The position numbers were made by a program, and so were the translations under genes. From Shewanella mangrovi (GTDB taxonomy: Bacteria; Pseudomonadota; Gammaproteobacteria; Enterobacterales; Shewanellaceae), in contig NZ_JPEO01000002.1 of the NCBI RefSeq assembly GCF_000753795.1, positions 310,001-374,000 on the forward strand: DNA of 64,000 nt, written 5' to 3'. The notes under the pieces were generated by a model. It did not search any database, had not been told where the DNA came from, and saw only the letters and a program-made list of their open reading frames with translations. Position 1 is the stretch's first letter. The number at the start of each line of letters is the position of its first letter. This document shows positions 10,362-17,880 of the stretch, piece by piece.

Positions 10362-11027
10362 TTACAGCAGAATATGCTCTGCTTTTACCTTCACAGTCAA
10401 CCCAGTGTTAAGTTGAACTTGAATATCTTCTTTGTTGATGTCGCTAATCACGCCTGGCACTGGAGTTGCGCCAAGTTTGACGTTGATCTTTTGACCTGGT
10501 GATAACTGAGACAACTCAGCTTGCACAAGATTCACTGCTGGCGCTTCTACTTTCTTAGCGGCAGGCTTTTTCGCACCCGCCTTTTTTGCAAATTCGGCTT
10601 TAGCACGTGGCTTACGTTTAGCGTTGTCACGAGGCTTCTGCTCGCCTTCACGAGCTCCCTTGCCTGCCGCTTTAGCGGTTTCTTGGCGACGCGCACGCGC
10701 TTTATCTTGGCTTTCTTTCAACGCTTGTTGTGCGTGTTCAATGTGTTCTGCTTCCAGTTCACCACAAGGGTTACCGTCTAAGTCCACACGTTGTACGCCT
10801 TCTTTAAGCGATTTCAGATAGCGCCAGCTATTAGTGTAGCGGCGAATGGCAATACGTAACTGAGTTTTGCTGACTTTGGAATCATCGGCTAACCGTTCGG
10901 CCAAGTCTTGAAACAAGCCAATTTTCAGAGGCTTGGTTTCGCCTTCAGCAATAAAACACAACGGGAACGTCTCGTATAGATATGCCAGGATGGCGTTGGT
11001 ATCGGTCAACTTTTCTGTTGATTCCAT
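10362..11027 (-). CDS. proQ: RNA chaperone ProQ
   Basis: Global RNA-binding protein of the FinO/ProQ family, which binds structured small RNAs and mRNA 3' ends; in E. coli it also affects ProP expression. The 221-residue protein has the N-terminal FinO-like domain (about 1-115), a very Lys/Ala/Arg-rich disordered linker (about 115-172) and a C-terminal Tudor/SH3-like domain (about 173-221). Linker length differs among species. It lies 24 bases before prc start, so the two probably form one transcript. A TATAAT sequence at 11218-11223 on the minus strand could serve its promoter, but no good -35 element goes with it. Confidence 0.96.
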   Translation of the reverse strand: MESTEKLTDTNAILAYLYETFPLCFIAEGETKPLKIGLFQDLAERLADDSKVSKTQLRIAIRRYTNSWRYLKSLKEGVQRVDLDGNPCGELEAEHIEHAQQALKESQDKARARRQETAKAAGKGAREGEQKPRDNAKRKPRAKAEFAKKAGAKKPAAKKVEAPAVNLVQAELSQLSPGQKINVKLGATPVPGVISDINKEDIQVQLNTGLTVKVKAEHILL

Positions 11028-11273
11028 AATAAATCCACAAATTACTGGGACGCCAGCACGGTTGTTTTAGTGCACGCGACTGGGTCATTAAATACTACTA
11101 TCCGTAAGGACAGCGCTCTCATACGTATGATTAGGCTGCCGACGGGGTCGAATTACCATAGCAACTCTTCTTGAGACTTGCCAGACTCATAGCGACCACC
11201 ATCCGCCAAAGCCGCCTATTATAAGCGGCATTATGACGAAATCGACTACAATCGGACGAAAATCGTGTGCCTT

Positions 11274-11732
11274 TTAAGCAAACACACACTTTTCAAAAGT
11301 GGCGACTAAGGTTTCTAAGCCGATTTGATCGTTTTCATCAAAACGCGAGAACTTAGGACTGTCGATATCCAACACCGCAATCACTTTGCCCTGTAGCCTT
11401 ACTGGTACCACAATTTCTGAGTTGCTGGCAGAATCGCACGCGATATGGCCATCAAACTCATGCACATTATCAATCCGTTGCGTCTGGTCGAGTGCAACCG
11501 CAGTGCCGCAAACGCCTTTACCAACAGGAATGCGACTGCAGGCGACTTTACCTTGGAAGGGACCAAGTACCAACTGGTCTTGTTTCATCAGATAGAAACC
11601 TACCCAGTTAAGCTCAGTCAATTGTTCGTTCAGTAAGGCAGAAAAATTAGACATGGCGGCAATTAAGTCATGCTCGCCTTCAAATAGTGCTTGTACCTGA
11701 CGGTCGAGTGATTGGTAAAACTCAGAGATCAT
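11274..11732 (-). CDS. msrC: free methionine-R-sulfoxide reductase (GAF domain)
   Basis: The 152-residue single GAF-domain protein matches the fRMsr family (E. coli YebR/MsrC), which reduces free methionine-R-sulfoxide with thioredoxin. Three cysteines, Cys65, Cys75 and Cys99, keep the exact spacing (10 and 24) of the E. coli catalytic cysteines 84, 94 and 118, so the enzyme should be active. The whole length is the GAF domain and there is no signal peptide. It lies ten bases downstream of yebG on the same strand, and the pair probably shares the yebG promoter, which would link it partly to the SOS response. It sits between proQ and letA as in E. coli. Confidence 0.93.
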   Translation of the reverse strand: MISEFYQSLDRQVQALFEGEHDLIAAMSNFSALLNEQLTELNWVGFYLMKQDQLVLGPFQGKVACSRIPVGKGVCGTAVALDQTQRIDNVHEFDGHIACDSASNSEIVVPVRLQGKVIAVLDIDSPKFSRFDENDQIGLETLVATFEKCVFA

Positions 11733-11742
11733 TCAACGCTCG

Positions 11743-12027
11743 CTATTGTTGAGTTTCAGATTCAGATTTTTTGCTACGTTTTGCGGGGGCTTTTACTGGC
11801 GCACCGCCCTTGAGCAAATTAGACAGCGTATCTTTATGGGATGCTAAATAAAAAGCAAGTTTTTCCACGGTACTATCTTCGAGTTCAAGCTCGCTTTGTT
11901 GCAGGAACGGAATCAGATTGTCAGCGACATCCAGCATGCGATCATACGCATCCGCCTCTTTCTTCGAAGCAAACGTCATTTTCTCTACCCCATCTCTGAC
12001 AACCACAAATTGTGTAATAACGGCCAT
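11743..12027 (-). CDS. yebG: YebG family SOS-response protein
   Basis: The 94-residue product matches YebG, a small DNA-damage-inducible protein of unknown biochemical role. The start (MAVITQFVVVRDG, then KMTFASKKEADAYDRMLD) is the typical family core, while the basic Ser/Lys-rich tail is variable. The family is under LexA control in E. coli, and a good LexA box (CTGT, eight bases, ACAG) lies 14 bases upstream of the ATG here. In E. coli yebG is near purT, so its place between msrC and letA is a lineage-specific arrangement. Confidence 0.92.
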   Translation of the reverse strand: MAVITQFVVVRDGVEKMTFASKKEADAYDRMLDVADNLIPFLQQSELELEDSTVEKLAFYLASHKDTLSNLLKGGAPVKAPAKRSKKSESETQQ

Positions 12028-12041
12028 GACTGCCCCTTAAA

Positions 12042-12057
12042 CTGTGTATTTATACAG
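12042..12057 (-). promoter_or_regulatory. LexA box of yebG
   Basis: CTGTGTATTTATACAG fits the gammaproteobacterial LexA operator CTGT-N8-ACAG with an AT-rich centre. It is placed 14 bases before the yebG ATG, where a bound repressor would block transcription. The site is seen in the sequence; SOS control follows from the known regulation of yebG. Confidence 0.88.
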
Positions 12058-12194
12058 TACCTAGCTTCGCACACTTTTTAGCTGAGGTGCAACCATTTAT
12101 CGGTTTCTGCTAAGATCACGCTCTCAATCGGCTAAGGAAATGATATTATTGAAACCTTTGGCCATTTGCGCTTTTGGGCGGAGTAGTTTCATCT

Positions 12195-12845
12195 ATGATC
12201 ATTTCCTCGACGAAACCGCGCAAACACTGCAATTTAATTGTGTGTCGCGGCTGCGATTTAGTAGTGAGCAAAAGGGCTCTGCCTTCAGGTGTGCGCGCGG
12301 TGTGCCCGCAGTGCCATACACCGTTATATGATCGGCCTTATTGCGCCATGAATGGCGTCTTAGCGCTATGTATCACCTCCATATTGCTGTACATCCCATC
12401 CATGCTGTTTCCAGTATTGGAGATCCATTTCCTCGGCAGTATACGCAGCAGTACCGTGTTTCAAGGCGCAATGGCCGTTTGGCATCAGGGCTACTGGGTC
12501 GTGGGACTTGGCGTTCTGTTAGGCGCGGTGATTGCGCCTGCGGTGCTGCTTGGTTCCATTATGGCGCAGATGATCATCATTCAGACGGGGTGGTACCGCA
12601 CAAAATTTGGCCGCGATACGCTCAATGGTCTACTGCGTTACCACAGTTTTATTAATCAGATGTCGATGTTAGAGATTTATGTTATTAGCTTTTTAGTCAC
12701 CTCATTCCAATTATCGGATTTTGCCGACGTCTATTTTGGTTTAGGGACGTTGTGCTTCACGCTGTTATTTGTGGTGACGCTATTTTTACAGCGCGAATAT
12801 AATCTGGAACATATGTGGGGATATGTCAGTGAATCAGACGACTAA
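12195..12845 (+). CDS. letA: LetA/PqiA-type membrane protein, first half
   Basis: Inner-membrane partner of the MCE protein LetB in lipid transport between the two membranes. E. coli LetA (YebS) is one protein with two PqiA modules; here each module is its own gene. This 216-residue module has a zinc-ribbon pair (CRGC and CPQC, about 16-41) and four predicted membrane helices (about 50-70, 98-125, 155-175, 180-200). The ATG is chosen over a TTG seven codons earlier because GGAG lies eleven bases before it. The stop overlaps the second half by 23 bases in another frame. Confidence 0.88.
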   Translation: MIISSTKPRKHCNLIVCRGCDLVVSKRALPSGVRAVCPQCHTPLYDRPYCAMNGVLALCITSILLYIPSMLFPVLEIHFLGSIRSSTVFQGAMAVWHQGYWVVGLGVLLGAVIAPAVLLGSIMAQMIIIQTGWYRTKFGRDTLNGLLRYHSFINQMSMLEIYVISFLVTSFQLSDFADVYFGLGTLCFTLLFVVTLFLQREYNLEHMWGYVSESDD

Positions 12846-13458
12846 AGCGCGCGGTGTCGACATTGGCGTTTTTCGCTGCCAAGTATGTGGTCAGCTAAAC
12901 GATCAACACGATGAATATTGTGTGCGCTGCAGCTCTGCCATTAGTCCGCGTAATTACCGTAGCTTACAAAATAGTTGGGCATTGTTAATTACCGCCGCCA
13001 TTTTATTAGTGCCGGCCAATATCTATCCCATTACCACCTTAACTAAAAGTGGCATTGTAACGCATGAAACGATTTTTTCCGGCATTTTGCGGCTCGTTCA
13101 TGCGGATTTGGTCCCTATCGCTATCATCGTCTTTACGGCCAGTATTCTGGTCCCTTGGTTGAAGGTGTTGGGCTTGGCGTTTTACCTGTCCGCTATCAGC
13201 TTTAATATTCCGATTTCCCGGCAAAAATTAATGGCGGGTTTTCATATCATCGAATGGATTGGACGTTGGTCAATGTTAGATTTGTTCGTAATTTCGTTAT
13301 CAGTAGCATTAGTCAGCATGGGGCAACTCCTTGATGCGCAACCCGCGCCCGCCGCCACTGCATTTGCGTTAGTAATATTTTTCACCCAGTTAGCCGCTAA
13401 AACATTGGATACACGGCTGCTTTGGGATCAACTGGATAAAAATGATGACACACCCTGA
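12823..13458 (+). CDS. letA: LetA/PqiA-type membrane protein, second half
   Basis: The 211-residue protein is the second PqiA module of the LetA system. It has a zinc ribbon (CQVC and CVRC, about 19-38) and four predicted membrane helices (about 50-70, 90-120, 145-165, 170-190). It starts inside the first half-gene, with GGGG four bases before the ATG, and its last 17 bases overlap letB. The three genes are therefore translated as a tight unit. Two separate halves instead of one fused LetA could be the ancestral state or a split; either way both zinc ribbons are intact. Confidence 0.88.
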   Translation: MSVNQTTKARGVDIGVFRCQVCGQLNDQHDEYCVRCSSAISPRNYRSLQNSWALLITAAILLVPANIYPITTLTKSGIVTHETIFSGILRLVHADLVPIAIIVFTASILVPWLKVLGLAFYLSAISFNIPISRQKLMAGFHIIEWIGRWSMLDLFVISLSVALVSMGQLLDAQPAPAATAFALVIFFTQLAAKTLDTRLLWDQLDKNDDTP

Positions 13459-16042
13459 ACAACCAAGAGTGGTACGTAAAAAGTTATTTTCTCCGGTATG
13501 GCTGCTGCCGTTAATCGCATTGGCGTTAGGTGCGTGGCTGGGGATCAAAAGCATTCGAGAATCCGGCATTGATGTGCGCGTGCATTTTCCGAGTGCCACA
13601 GGTATCGATGTCAGCAAGACATTAGTCCGCTATAAAGGGTTAAATGTAGGGAAAGTGGTCGATATCTCTATCGACGATGAACTCAAAGGCGTCAATGTCG
13701 ATTTGGTGTTGGATTATCGTGCCAATAACCTGCTAAAAGAGAACACCAAGTTTTGGTTAGTTACACCTAAAGCCAGTATTACCGGCGTTGAAGGGTTAGA
13801 CGCCCTTTTCTCTGGTAACTACATAGGTATGCTGCCAGGCGAAGGTGATTTTCGTGACCATTTTGAAGCGGAACGCGAAGCGCCGACAGTCATTCCCTCC
13901 GGTGACGGTTTAGTCATCGAATTAAACGCGGATACCTTAGGTTCGCTCGACGTGGGCTCACCAATCTTCTACCGCCAAATTCCAGTGGGTAACATAGTTA
14001 GCTACCACCTTGATGAACAACATAGAATCCAGTTAAAAGGTTTTGTACAGCAGCAATATGCGCATTTAGTGAAACAGGATTCGCGCTTTTGGAACGTTTC
14101 CGGTGTCAGGGTTGATGCATCGCTTGCAGGCATTAAGGTTGATACCGAGAGTATTGCCTCAATTCTTGCTGGCGGGATAGCGTTTAATTCGCCCGATATG
14201 TCGAAAGAAGCTGAGGATGATCAGCTGTTTCAACTTTACGACTCGCAACAGGAAGCACACGGCGGCAGTAGCTTTTTACTGACAGCAGATAACGCTGAAG
14301 GCATCAAGGTTGGCACCGATGTGGTATTTCGCGAGTTACCGGTTGGTGAAGTAGAAGAAGTTAAACTCACCGACAATGGTGTCGCTATCCATGTACGGAT
14401 GGACCGTCCTTACTCAGATCTCATTGGTGCCGATGCCCAGTTTTGGGTAGAAGGCGCTCAGTTGTCACTAAGCGAAGTCAAGCACCCTGAACGACTGATC
14501 AGCGGTAACGTTATCCGCTTTACGCCAGGAGCCGGCAAGCCACAAACGCAATATCCACTGCGACAAACAGCGCCAGAAACTAATGGCCAGCCGTTGCAGC
14601 TCACTCTTACCGCCAGCGAAAATCCCGGCGCAGCAGTGGGCGCCGATATTCGTTATCGCAATGTCAAAATTGGTGAAGTGACCGCGGTAAAACTGAGTGA
14701 TGATTTTAATACCGTCAACATCAGCGTCGACATTGATACGCCATTCACGGCGTTAATAACCCAAGGTAGTGATTTTATCGTGCAGTCGCCATTGAAAGTG
14801 AAAGCGTCACTCGATGGTGTTGAAGTCAGTGGCACAGATGTCGATAACCTCACCAAAGGACGTATAGACCTACGACCAGGCAAGGGTAAAGTCGTTGCTG
14901 ATCAAGCCCAGTTACCCATATTTGCTTCTGCCGATGCCGCAAACCGTTATTACCTGCAGCAAAAACAACTCGTGTGGACACTGCATAGTCCAAGCACCGC
15001 GGTAAATAGCGGCAGCGATGTCTACTACAAGAAAATGCAGATTGGTAAAGTCACTAATGTGAAATGGCAAGCGAGCGACGACAGCTTTGCCATTAAACTC
15101 GCGATTGATCCTGCGTATCAGTCACTATTAAATGACAAAGCCGTCTTTTGGCCAACAGAGGCCCTCTCGCTTGCGGCAAGCCTCAATGGCATCGACCTCT
15201 CAGTAGCGCCACTTGGTGGCGTCATCAAGGGAGGCATTACCCTTGGGTTACTGCCTAATACTGCCGCGGATAATCACCTGCTTTATGCCTCTAAAACGCT
15301 AGCTGAACACCAGTCTGTCCCGGTGGCACTGAAACTGCCACTGAACTCTGGTATCAAATCAGGCGCAGATATCCGTTATCAAGGCAATTTGGTTGGCAGC
15401 GTGGCACAAGTCCAACTGTCTGAAGATATGAAATCTCTGACCGCGAGTGCTTATCTTTATGGACGCTTTGCGAATCAGTTACGTAGCAGTGATTCGCACT
15501 ATCAAGTAGAAGATGCGCAACTATCACTTAACGGTGTTAAAAATGCAGCATCAATTATCACAGGTCCGTTCATCTCTGTCGTACCCGGCAAGCAACCCGA
15601 ACTGAGTAAGAGTTTTACCGTTACCGCTGCCGCATCTGCAATCGATAGTGGTAATCCAATGACAATTACACTGGTACGAAATGAGCTGGGTTCAATCAAG
15701 CAAGGTACTGGTATTTTCTATCGTGGTATTCGTATTGGCGAAGTGACCCAGTACCAATTGTCGACTGAAGGCCAACAGGTGGTAATAACGGCATTGATTG
15801 CCGAGCATTATCAGCATTTGATCAACGCCAGCAGCCATTTCTATGATCTTTCTGGCATCAAAATCGACGCTGGAATATTCTCCGGCCTGCAAGTGGAAAC
15901 AGGCTCGGTGGAAAATATCATTACCGGTGGCATTGGCGTAGCAACCGAGTTTAATACTCAAACCGCAGGCAAAGTTGCAGCCCCCTTTACACTTGAAAGC
16001 AAACCACAAAGTGCATGGCTCAACTGGACACCAGCGCTGTAA
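13442..16042 (+). CDS. letB: MCE-domain lipid-transport protein LetB (YebT/PqiB family)
   Basis: Membrane-anchored periplasmic protein that forms a stack of MCE rings as a tunnel for phospholipids between inner and outer membranes. After an N-terminal membrane helix (about 18-36) there are seven MCE repeats, beginning near residues 43, 160, 280, 390, 510, 625 and 745, each with the pattern G-x-D-V-x-Y-R then V/I-G-x-V. The 866-residue length and seven domains match E. coli LetB (877 residues). The ATG overlaps the stop of the preceding letA half. A strong terminator follows, and beyond it the integron begins where E. coli has rsmF. Confidence 0.94.
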   Translation: MMTHPEQPRVVRKKLFSPVWLLPLIALALGAWLGIKSIRESGIDVRVHFPSATGIDVSKTLVRYKGLNVGKVVDISIDDELKGVNVDLVLDYRANNLLKENTKFWLVTPKASITGVEGLDALFSGNYIGMLPGEGDFRDHFEAEREAPTVIPSGDGLVIELNADTLGSLDVGSPIFYRQIPVGNIVSYHLDEQHRIQLKGFVQQQYAHLVKQDSRFWNVSGVRVDASLAGIKVDTESIASILAGGIAFNSPDMSKEAEDDQLFQLYDSQQEAHGGSSFLLTADNAEGIKVGTDVVFRELPVGEVEEVKLTDNGVAIHVRMDRPYSDLIGADAQFWVEGAQLSLSEVKHPERLISGNVIRFTPGAGKPQTQYPLRQTAPETNGQPLQLTLTASENPGAAVGADIRYRNVKIGEVTAVKLSDDFNTVNISVDIDTPFTALITQGSDFIVQSPLKVKASLDGVEVSGTDVDNLTKGRIDLRPGKGKVVADQAQLPIFASADAANRYYLQQKQLVWTLHSPSTAVNSGSDVYYKKMQIGKVTNVKWQASDDSFAIKLAIDPAYQSLLNDKAVFWPTEALSLAASLNGIDLSVAPLGGVIKGGITLGLLPNTAADNHLLYASKTLAEHQSVPVALKLPLNSGIKSGADIRYQGNLVGSVAQVQLSEDMKSLTASAYLYGRFANQLRSSDSHYQVEDAQLSLNGVKNAASIITGPFISVVPGKQPELSKSFTVTAAASAIDSGNPMTITLVRNELGSIKQGTGIFYRGIRIGEVTQYQLSTEGQQVVITALIAEHYQHLINASSHFYDLSGIKIDAGIFSGLQVETGSVENIITGGIGVATEFNTQTAGKVAAPFTLESKPQSAWLNWTPAL

Positions 16043-16060
16043 CGCTCGTTATGAAATGAT

Positions 16061-16094
16061 AAAAGGCGGCCCATATTTTTGAGGCCGCCTTTTT
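16061..16094 (+). terminator. terminator after letB
   Basis: AAAAGGCGGCC and GGCCGCCTTTTT form a strong stem-loop 19 bases past the letB stop, with T5 after it. It also shields letB from leftward transcripts coming out of the cassette array. Confidence 0.92.
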
Positions 16095-16127
16095 AATATC
16101 GCTGAAAGAAATTTTTGGACAATTCCA

Positions 16128-16149
16128 AGTTAGAGCTTTAACTCTAACT
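16128..16149. repeat. inverted repeat at the distal end of the cassette array
   Basis: AGTTAGAG, a six-base loop and CTCTAACT form a perfect 8-bp stem. GTTAGAG and CTCTAAC resemble attC core sites (GTTRRRY/RYYYAAC). It lies 29 bases past the last recognised attC core and may be a relic of the original insertion point or of a lost cassette; there is no T run, so it is unlikely to be a terminator. Confidence 0.5.
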
Positions 16150-16176
16150 CGTCAGTTTCGGATGAAAATTTCTATG

Positions 16177-16257
16177 GGTTAACGCCTAGTTAATGGGCGC
16201 AGCACGAAGTGGTACGTCCCAACGACCGTAGGGAGTTAATTAAACTTTTTGTTATGT
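16177..16257 (-). repeat. attC site of cassette 3 (last in array)
   Basis: Read on the minus strand the site runs from CATAAC to GTTAAC. The inner arms AGTTTAAT and ATTAACT pair over seven bases and leave one T unpaired, the extrahelical base expected in a folded attC bottom strand. The outer cores pair less well than those of the other two sites. It is about 80 bases long and sits just past the stop of the cassette 3 gene. Confidence 0.75.
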
Positions 16258-16722
16258 TCATGATTTCTCCATCACTTCCTTGTAATCGAAGCCCTCTGGG
16301 ATGGCGATAAATGGCTCGGCAGATTCACCTCTGAGTGAATTGATAATACTGAGCGCGTAAGTTGATGCTTGTCCATGATTTAGAGGTAGTTTGCATTCCA
16401 GATGCTTGAAACCATTCGTTTCGGTTTCTTGCGCTTCCAACCCTAAATTCGAAAACGAATCAATTGCAGACAACTTGTTTCGTTCCTGTTCAGGCGCATC
16501 TATGGCAAAGCTCAATGACAAGAAATCCTGTCCTTTTCCGAAATCTAATTGCCCGCCAGGCATAAACATCACAGACATCCAAGCACCTTCTTCAGATAGG
16601 CACAATTTTTCGAGTAAAGCCTGTAACTGTTCTGGGCCTATATTGTACTCGTCAGCCTTGCTAGGCCTTAGAAAGATAAACGCAACGACGATAACGACAA
16701 CTACTGCTAATGACCAGATCAT
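16258..16722 (-). CDS. integron cassette 3 protein, membrane-anchored, unknown
   Basis: The 154-residue product has one N-terminal membrane helix (about 2-17, IWSLAVVVVIVVAF) and a soluble remainder that probably faces the periplasm; I recognise no domain. The start is set at the ATG at 16722 because AGAGG lies eight bases upstream. A reading 28 codons longer would run through the attC site of the previous cassette and is rejected. The stop TGA directly abuts the next attC. Base composition is more AT-rich than the flanking housekeeping genes, as is usual for cassette genes. Confidence 0.75.
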   Translation of the reverse strand: MIWSLAVVVVIVVAFIFLRPSKADEYNIGPEQLQALLEKLCLSEEGAWMSVMFMPGGQLDFGKGQDFLSLSFAIDAPEQERNKLSAIDSFSNLGLEAQETETNGFKHLECKLPLNHGQASTYALSIINSLRGESAEPFIAIPEGFDYKEVMEKS

Positions 16723-16741
16723 AGCCCTACCTCTGGAAGAA

Positions 16742-16842
16742 CATAACGCCGCAATATGGGGCGCATAATGCTTGGCTAAAATTAGCGACGAAGGAGCGCA
16801 AGCCAAGCGTTTTGCGTCCCACTCATAATTGCCTTGTTATAG
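16742..16842 (-). repeat. attC site between cassettes 2 and 3
   Basis: Read on the minus strand it begins TATAACAAGGC and ends GCGGCGTTATG. Outer cores TATAAC/GTTATG and an inner CAAT..ATGGGG-type pairing are present, and the middle holds an extended imperfect hairpin (GCTTGGCT with AGCCAAGC). At about 100 bases it is a long attC, of the size range of Vibrio repeats. The stop codon of the cassette 2 gene lies within its first core. Confidence 0.85.
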
Positions 16843-17241
16843 CTTTCGTTTCCACGGTAGATCTTTAGCTACTTTTACACCCTGATAATTGCAATTAACA
16901 AAATATTCAAAGTCTAACCGTTTACCATTAATTGTTACGTTACCAATAGCTTCGTTGCAATCATTAGTAAAATTAATGTACCGCAGAATATTGCTTATTT
17001 GTACTTTAGTGCCTTTAGGTAATAAAGCTATTTGTCTCCCACTGCTGCAACAGTCTGTTTGGCGCACTAACGCATTTTTAAAAAAGCTAAAGTTCTGTTC
17101 GTCGTTTTCAAATAAAGCCATATCTTCAGTGAGAAAGAAGTCGCCACCAACATATTCAGGGTAATAATGCGACATGTTTTCAGTTTTTGCGGCACATGCT
17201 GTGACTATCATGATTGATAGTAAAACGAGAATTCTACGCAT
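16837..17241 (-). CDS. integron cassette 2 protein, predicted lipoprotein, unknown
   Basis: The 134-residue product has a lipoprotein signal peptide with a lipobox (IVTAC) at Cys16, then a soluble domain with four further cysteines (64, 65, 95 and 117) that could form disulfides in the periplasm. I recognise no family. AAGGA lies six bases before the ATG, which itself follows the preceding attC core by 14 bases. That arrangement is typical of a cassette with its own ribosome-binding site but no promoter. The last codon and stop are inside the following attC. It is AT-rich relative to neighbours. Confidence 0.8.
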   Translation of the reverse strand: MRRILVLLSIMIVTACAAKTENMSHYYPEYVGGDFFLTEDMALFENDEQNFSFFKNALVRQTDCCSSGRQIALLPKGTKVQISNILRYINFTNDCNEAIGNVTINGKRLDFEYFVNCNYQGVKVAKDLPWKRKL

Positions 17242-17255
17242 ACTTTCCTTGAGAG

Positions 17256-17341
17256 CTATAACGCTTTGCTAAGGGGCTGGCGCGACACGCCAGTCCTGTG
17301 GAGGCCTTAGGGCCGGAGTGAACTTGAGCAACTTGTTATAA
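17256..17341 (-). repeat. attC site between cassettes 1 and 2
   Basis: Read on the minus strand it begins TATAACAAGTTGCTCAAG and ends CTTAGCAAAGCGTTATAG. The outer cores are TATAAC and GTTATA. The inner arms TTGCTCAAG and CTTAGCAA pair over eight bases with one C left out, the extrahelical base that sets strand polarity in integrase recognition. The central part is an imperfect hairpin. This is the clearest of the three sites. Confidence 0.93.
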
Positions 17342-17587
17342 GCCATCTTTAGCGCCGTGCGTAAACAGTAAAAATTTGGGGGCATACCCCGTGATTGTTA
17401 CATGGCCAGATATATAGCCCATTAAAAAAGTAACTGCTGTGATAACCCAAATAAAATGATCATACGGCTCAGTGAAAGCGATAAAGATTATCATTGGGAC
17501 TAGCAAAAGTGATAATACAAAAATAAAGCAAGATAGCACTCTGAATGGAGCTCTAACTTTTGCTAATTGTTCCTTCGATATACTCAT
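17336..17587 (-). CDS. integron cassette 1 protein, small membrane protein, unknown
   Basis: The 83-residue product has two predicted membrane helices (about 17-38 and 44-66) with a short acidic connection (TEPYDH) between them; I recognise no family. It is the cassette nearest attI, so it would be the most recently inserted and the best expressed from the Pc promoter. AAGGGAAG lies just before the ATG. The stop TAA is part of the TATAAC core of its attC, so the gene fills almost the whole cassette. Confidence 0.75.
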   Translation of the reverse strand: MSISKEQLAKVRAPFRVLSCFIFVLSLLLVPMIIFIAFTEPYDHFIWVITAVTFLMGYISGHVTITGYAPKFLLFTHGAKDGL

Positions 17588-17599
17588 ACTTCCCTTGGC

Positions 17600-17606
17600 T
17601 TATAAC
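17600..17606 (-). other. probable attI core (crossover) site
   Basis: GTTATAA on the minus strand lies 13 bases before the start codon of cassette 1 and matches the GTTATA end of the attC sites. By position it is the attI/cassette 1 junction. Confidence 0.7.
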
Positions 17607-17713
17607 ATTTTATTAGTGCGCATGCGCATTTATCTTGTTGGACCAGTAAAAACGCGCACAGTTAACTATCTGTATAAAAAGAAGTTATCAGCATTCTATT
17701 AAATATACCATCT

Positions 17714-17738
17714 GGAAAAACGCGCATGCGCGTTTTCC
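17714..17738. repeat. GC-rich inverted repeat in the integron control region
   Basis: GGAAAA and TTTTCC arms flank the palindrome CGCGCATGCGCG. It lies in otherwise very AT-rich DNA between attI and intI. There is no adjacent gene end, so a terminator role is unlikely unless it stops transcripts from upstream; a binding site for integrase or a host factor is the alternative. Confidence 0.75.
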
Positions 17739-17838
17739 AAACCTATTATCTCAAATCAAAAACACATAACTTGTTGATAAACATAAATAATCTAAATTTA
17801 TTCATGTATAAACGCGCAAAAATTTTTCACTATTTCCC

Positions 17839-17870
17839 TTGATATCCAAGAATTCCAAATAATACTGTAT
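17839..17870 (+). promoter_or_regulatory. probable intI promoter
   Basis: A -35-like TTGATA (17839-17844) is followed after 15-18 bases by -10-like TAATAC/TACTGT, the latter overlapping the LexA box. Spacing is not ideal, so the exact -10 is uncertain. Confidence 0.5.
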
Positions 17871-17880
17871 ATAAATACAG
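17865..17880 (+). promoter_or_regulatory. LexA box of the integron integrase gene
   Basis: With flanks it reads TACTGTATATAAATACAGTA, one base from the ideal E. coli operator. It overlaps or directly follows the probable -10 element and ends 22 bases before the intI ATG, as in other SOS-controlled integron integrases. Induction after DNA damage is inferred from this site and from known cases in Vibrio and class 1 integrons. Confidence 0.93.

Noticed and set aside
16723..16806. Longer N-terminus for the cassette 3 protein
   Set aside because: The extra 28 codons run through the attC site of the previous cassette; a ribosome-binding site favours the inner ATG.
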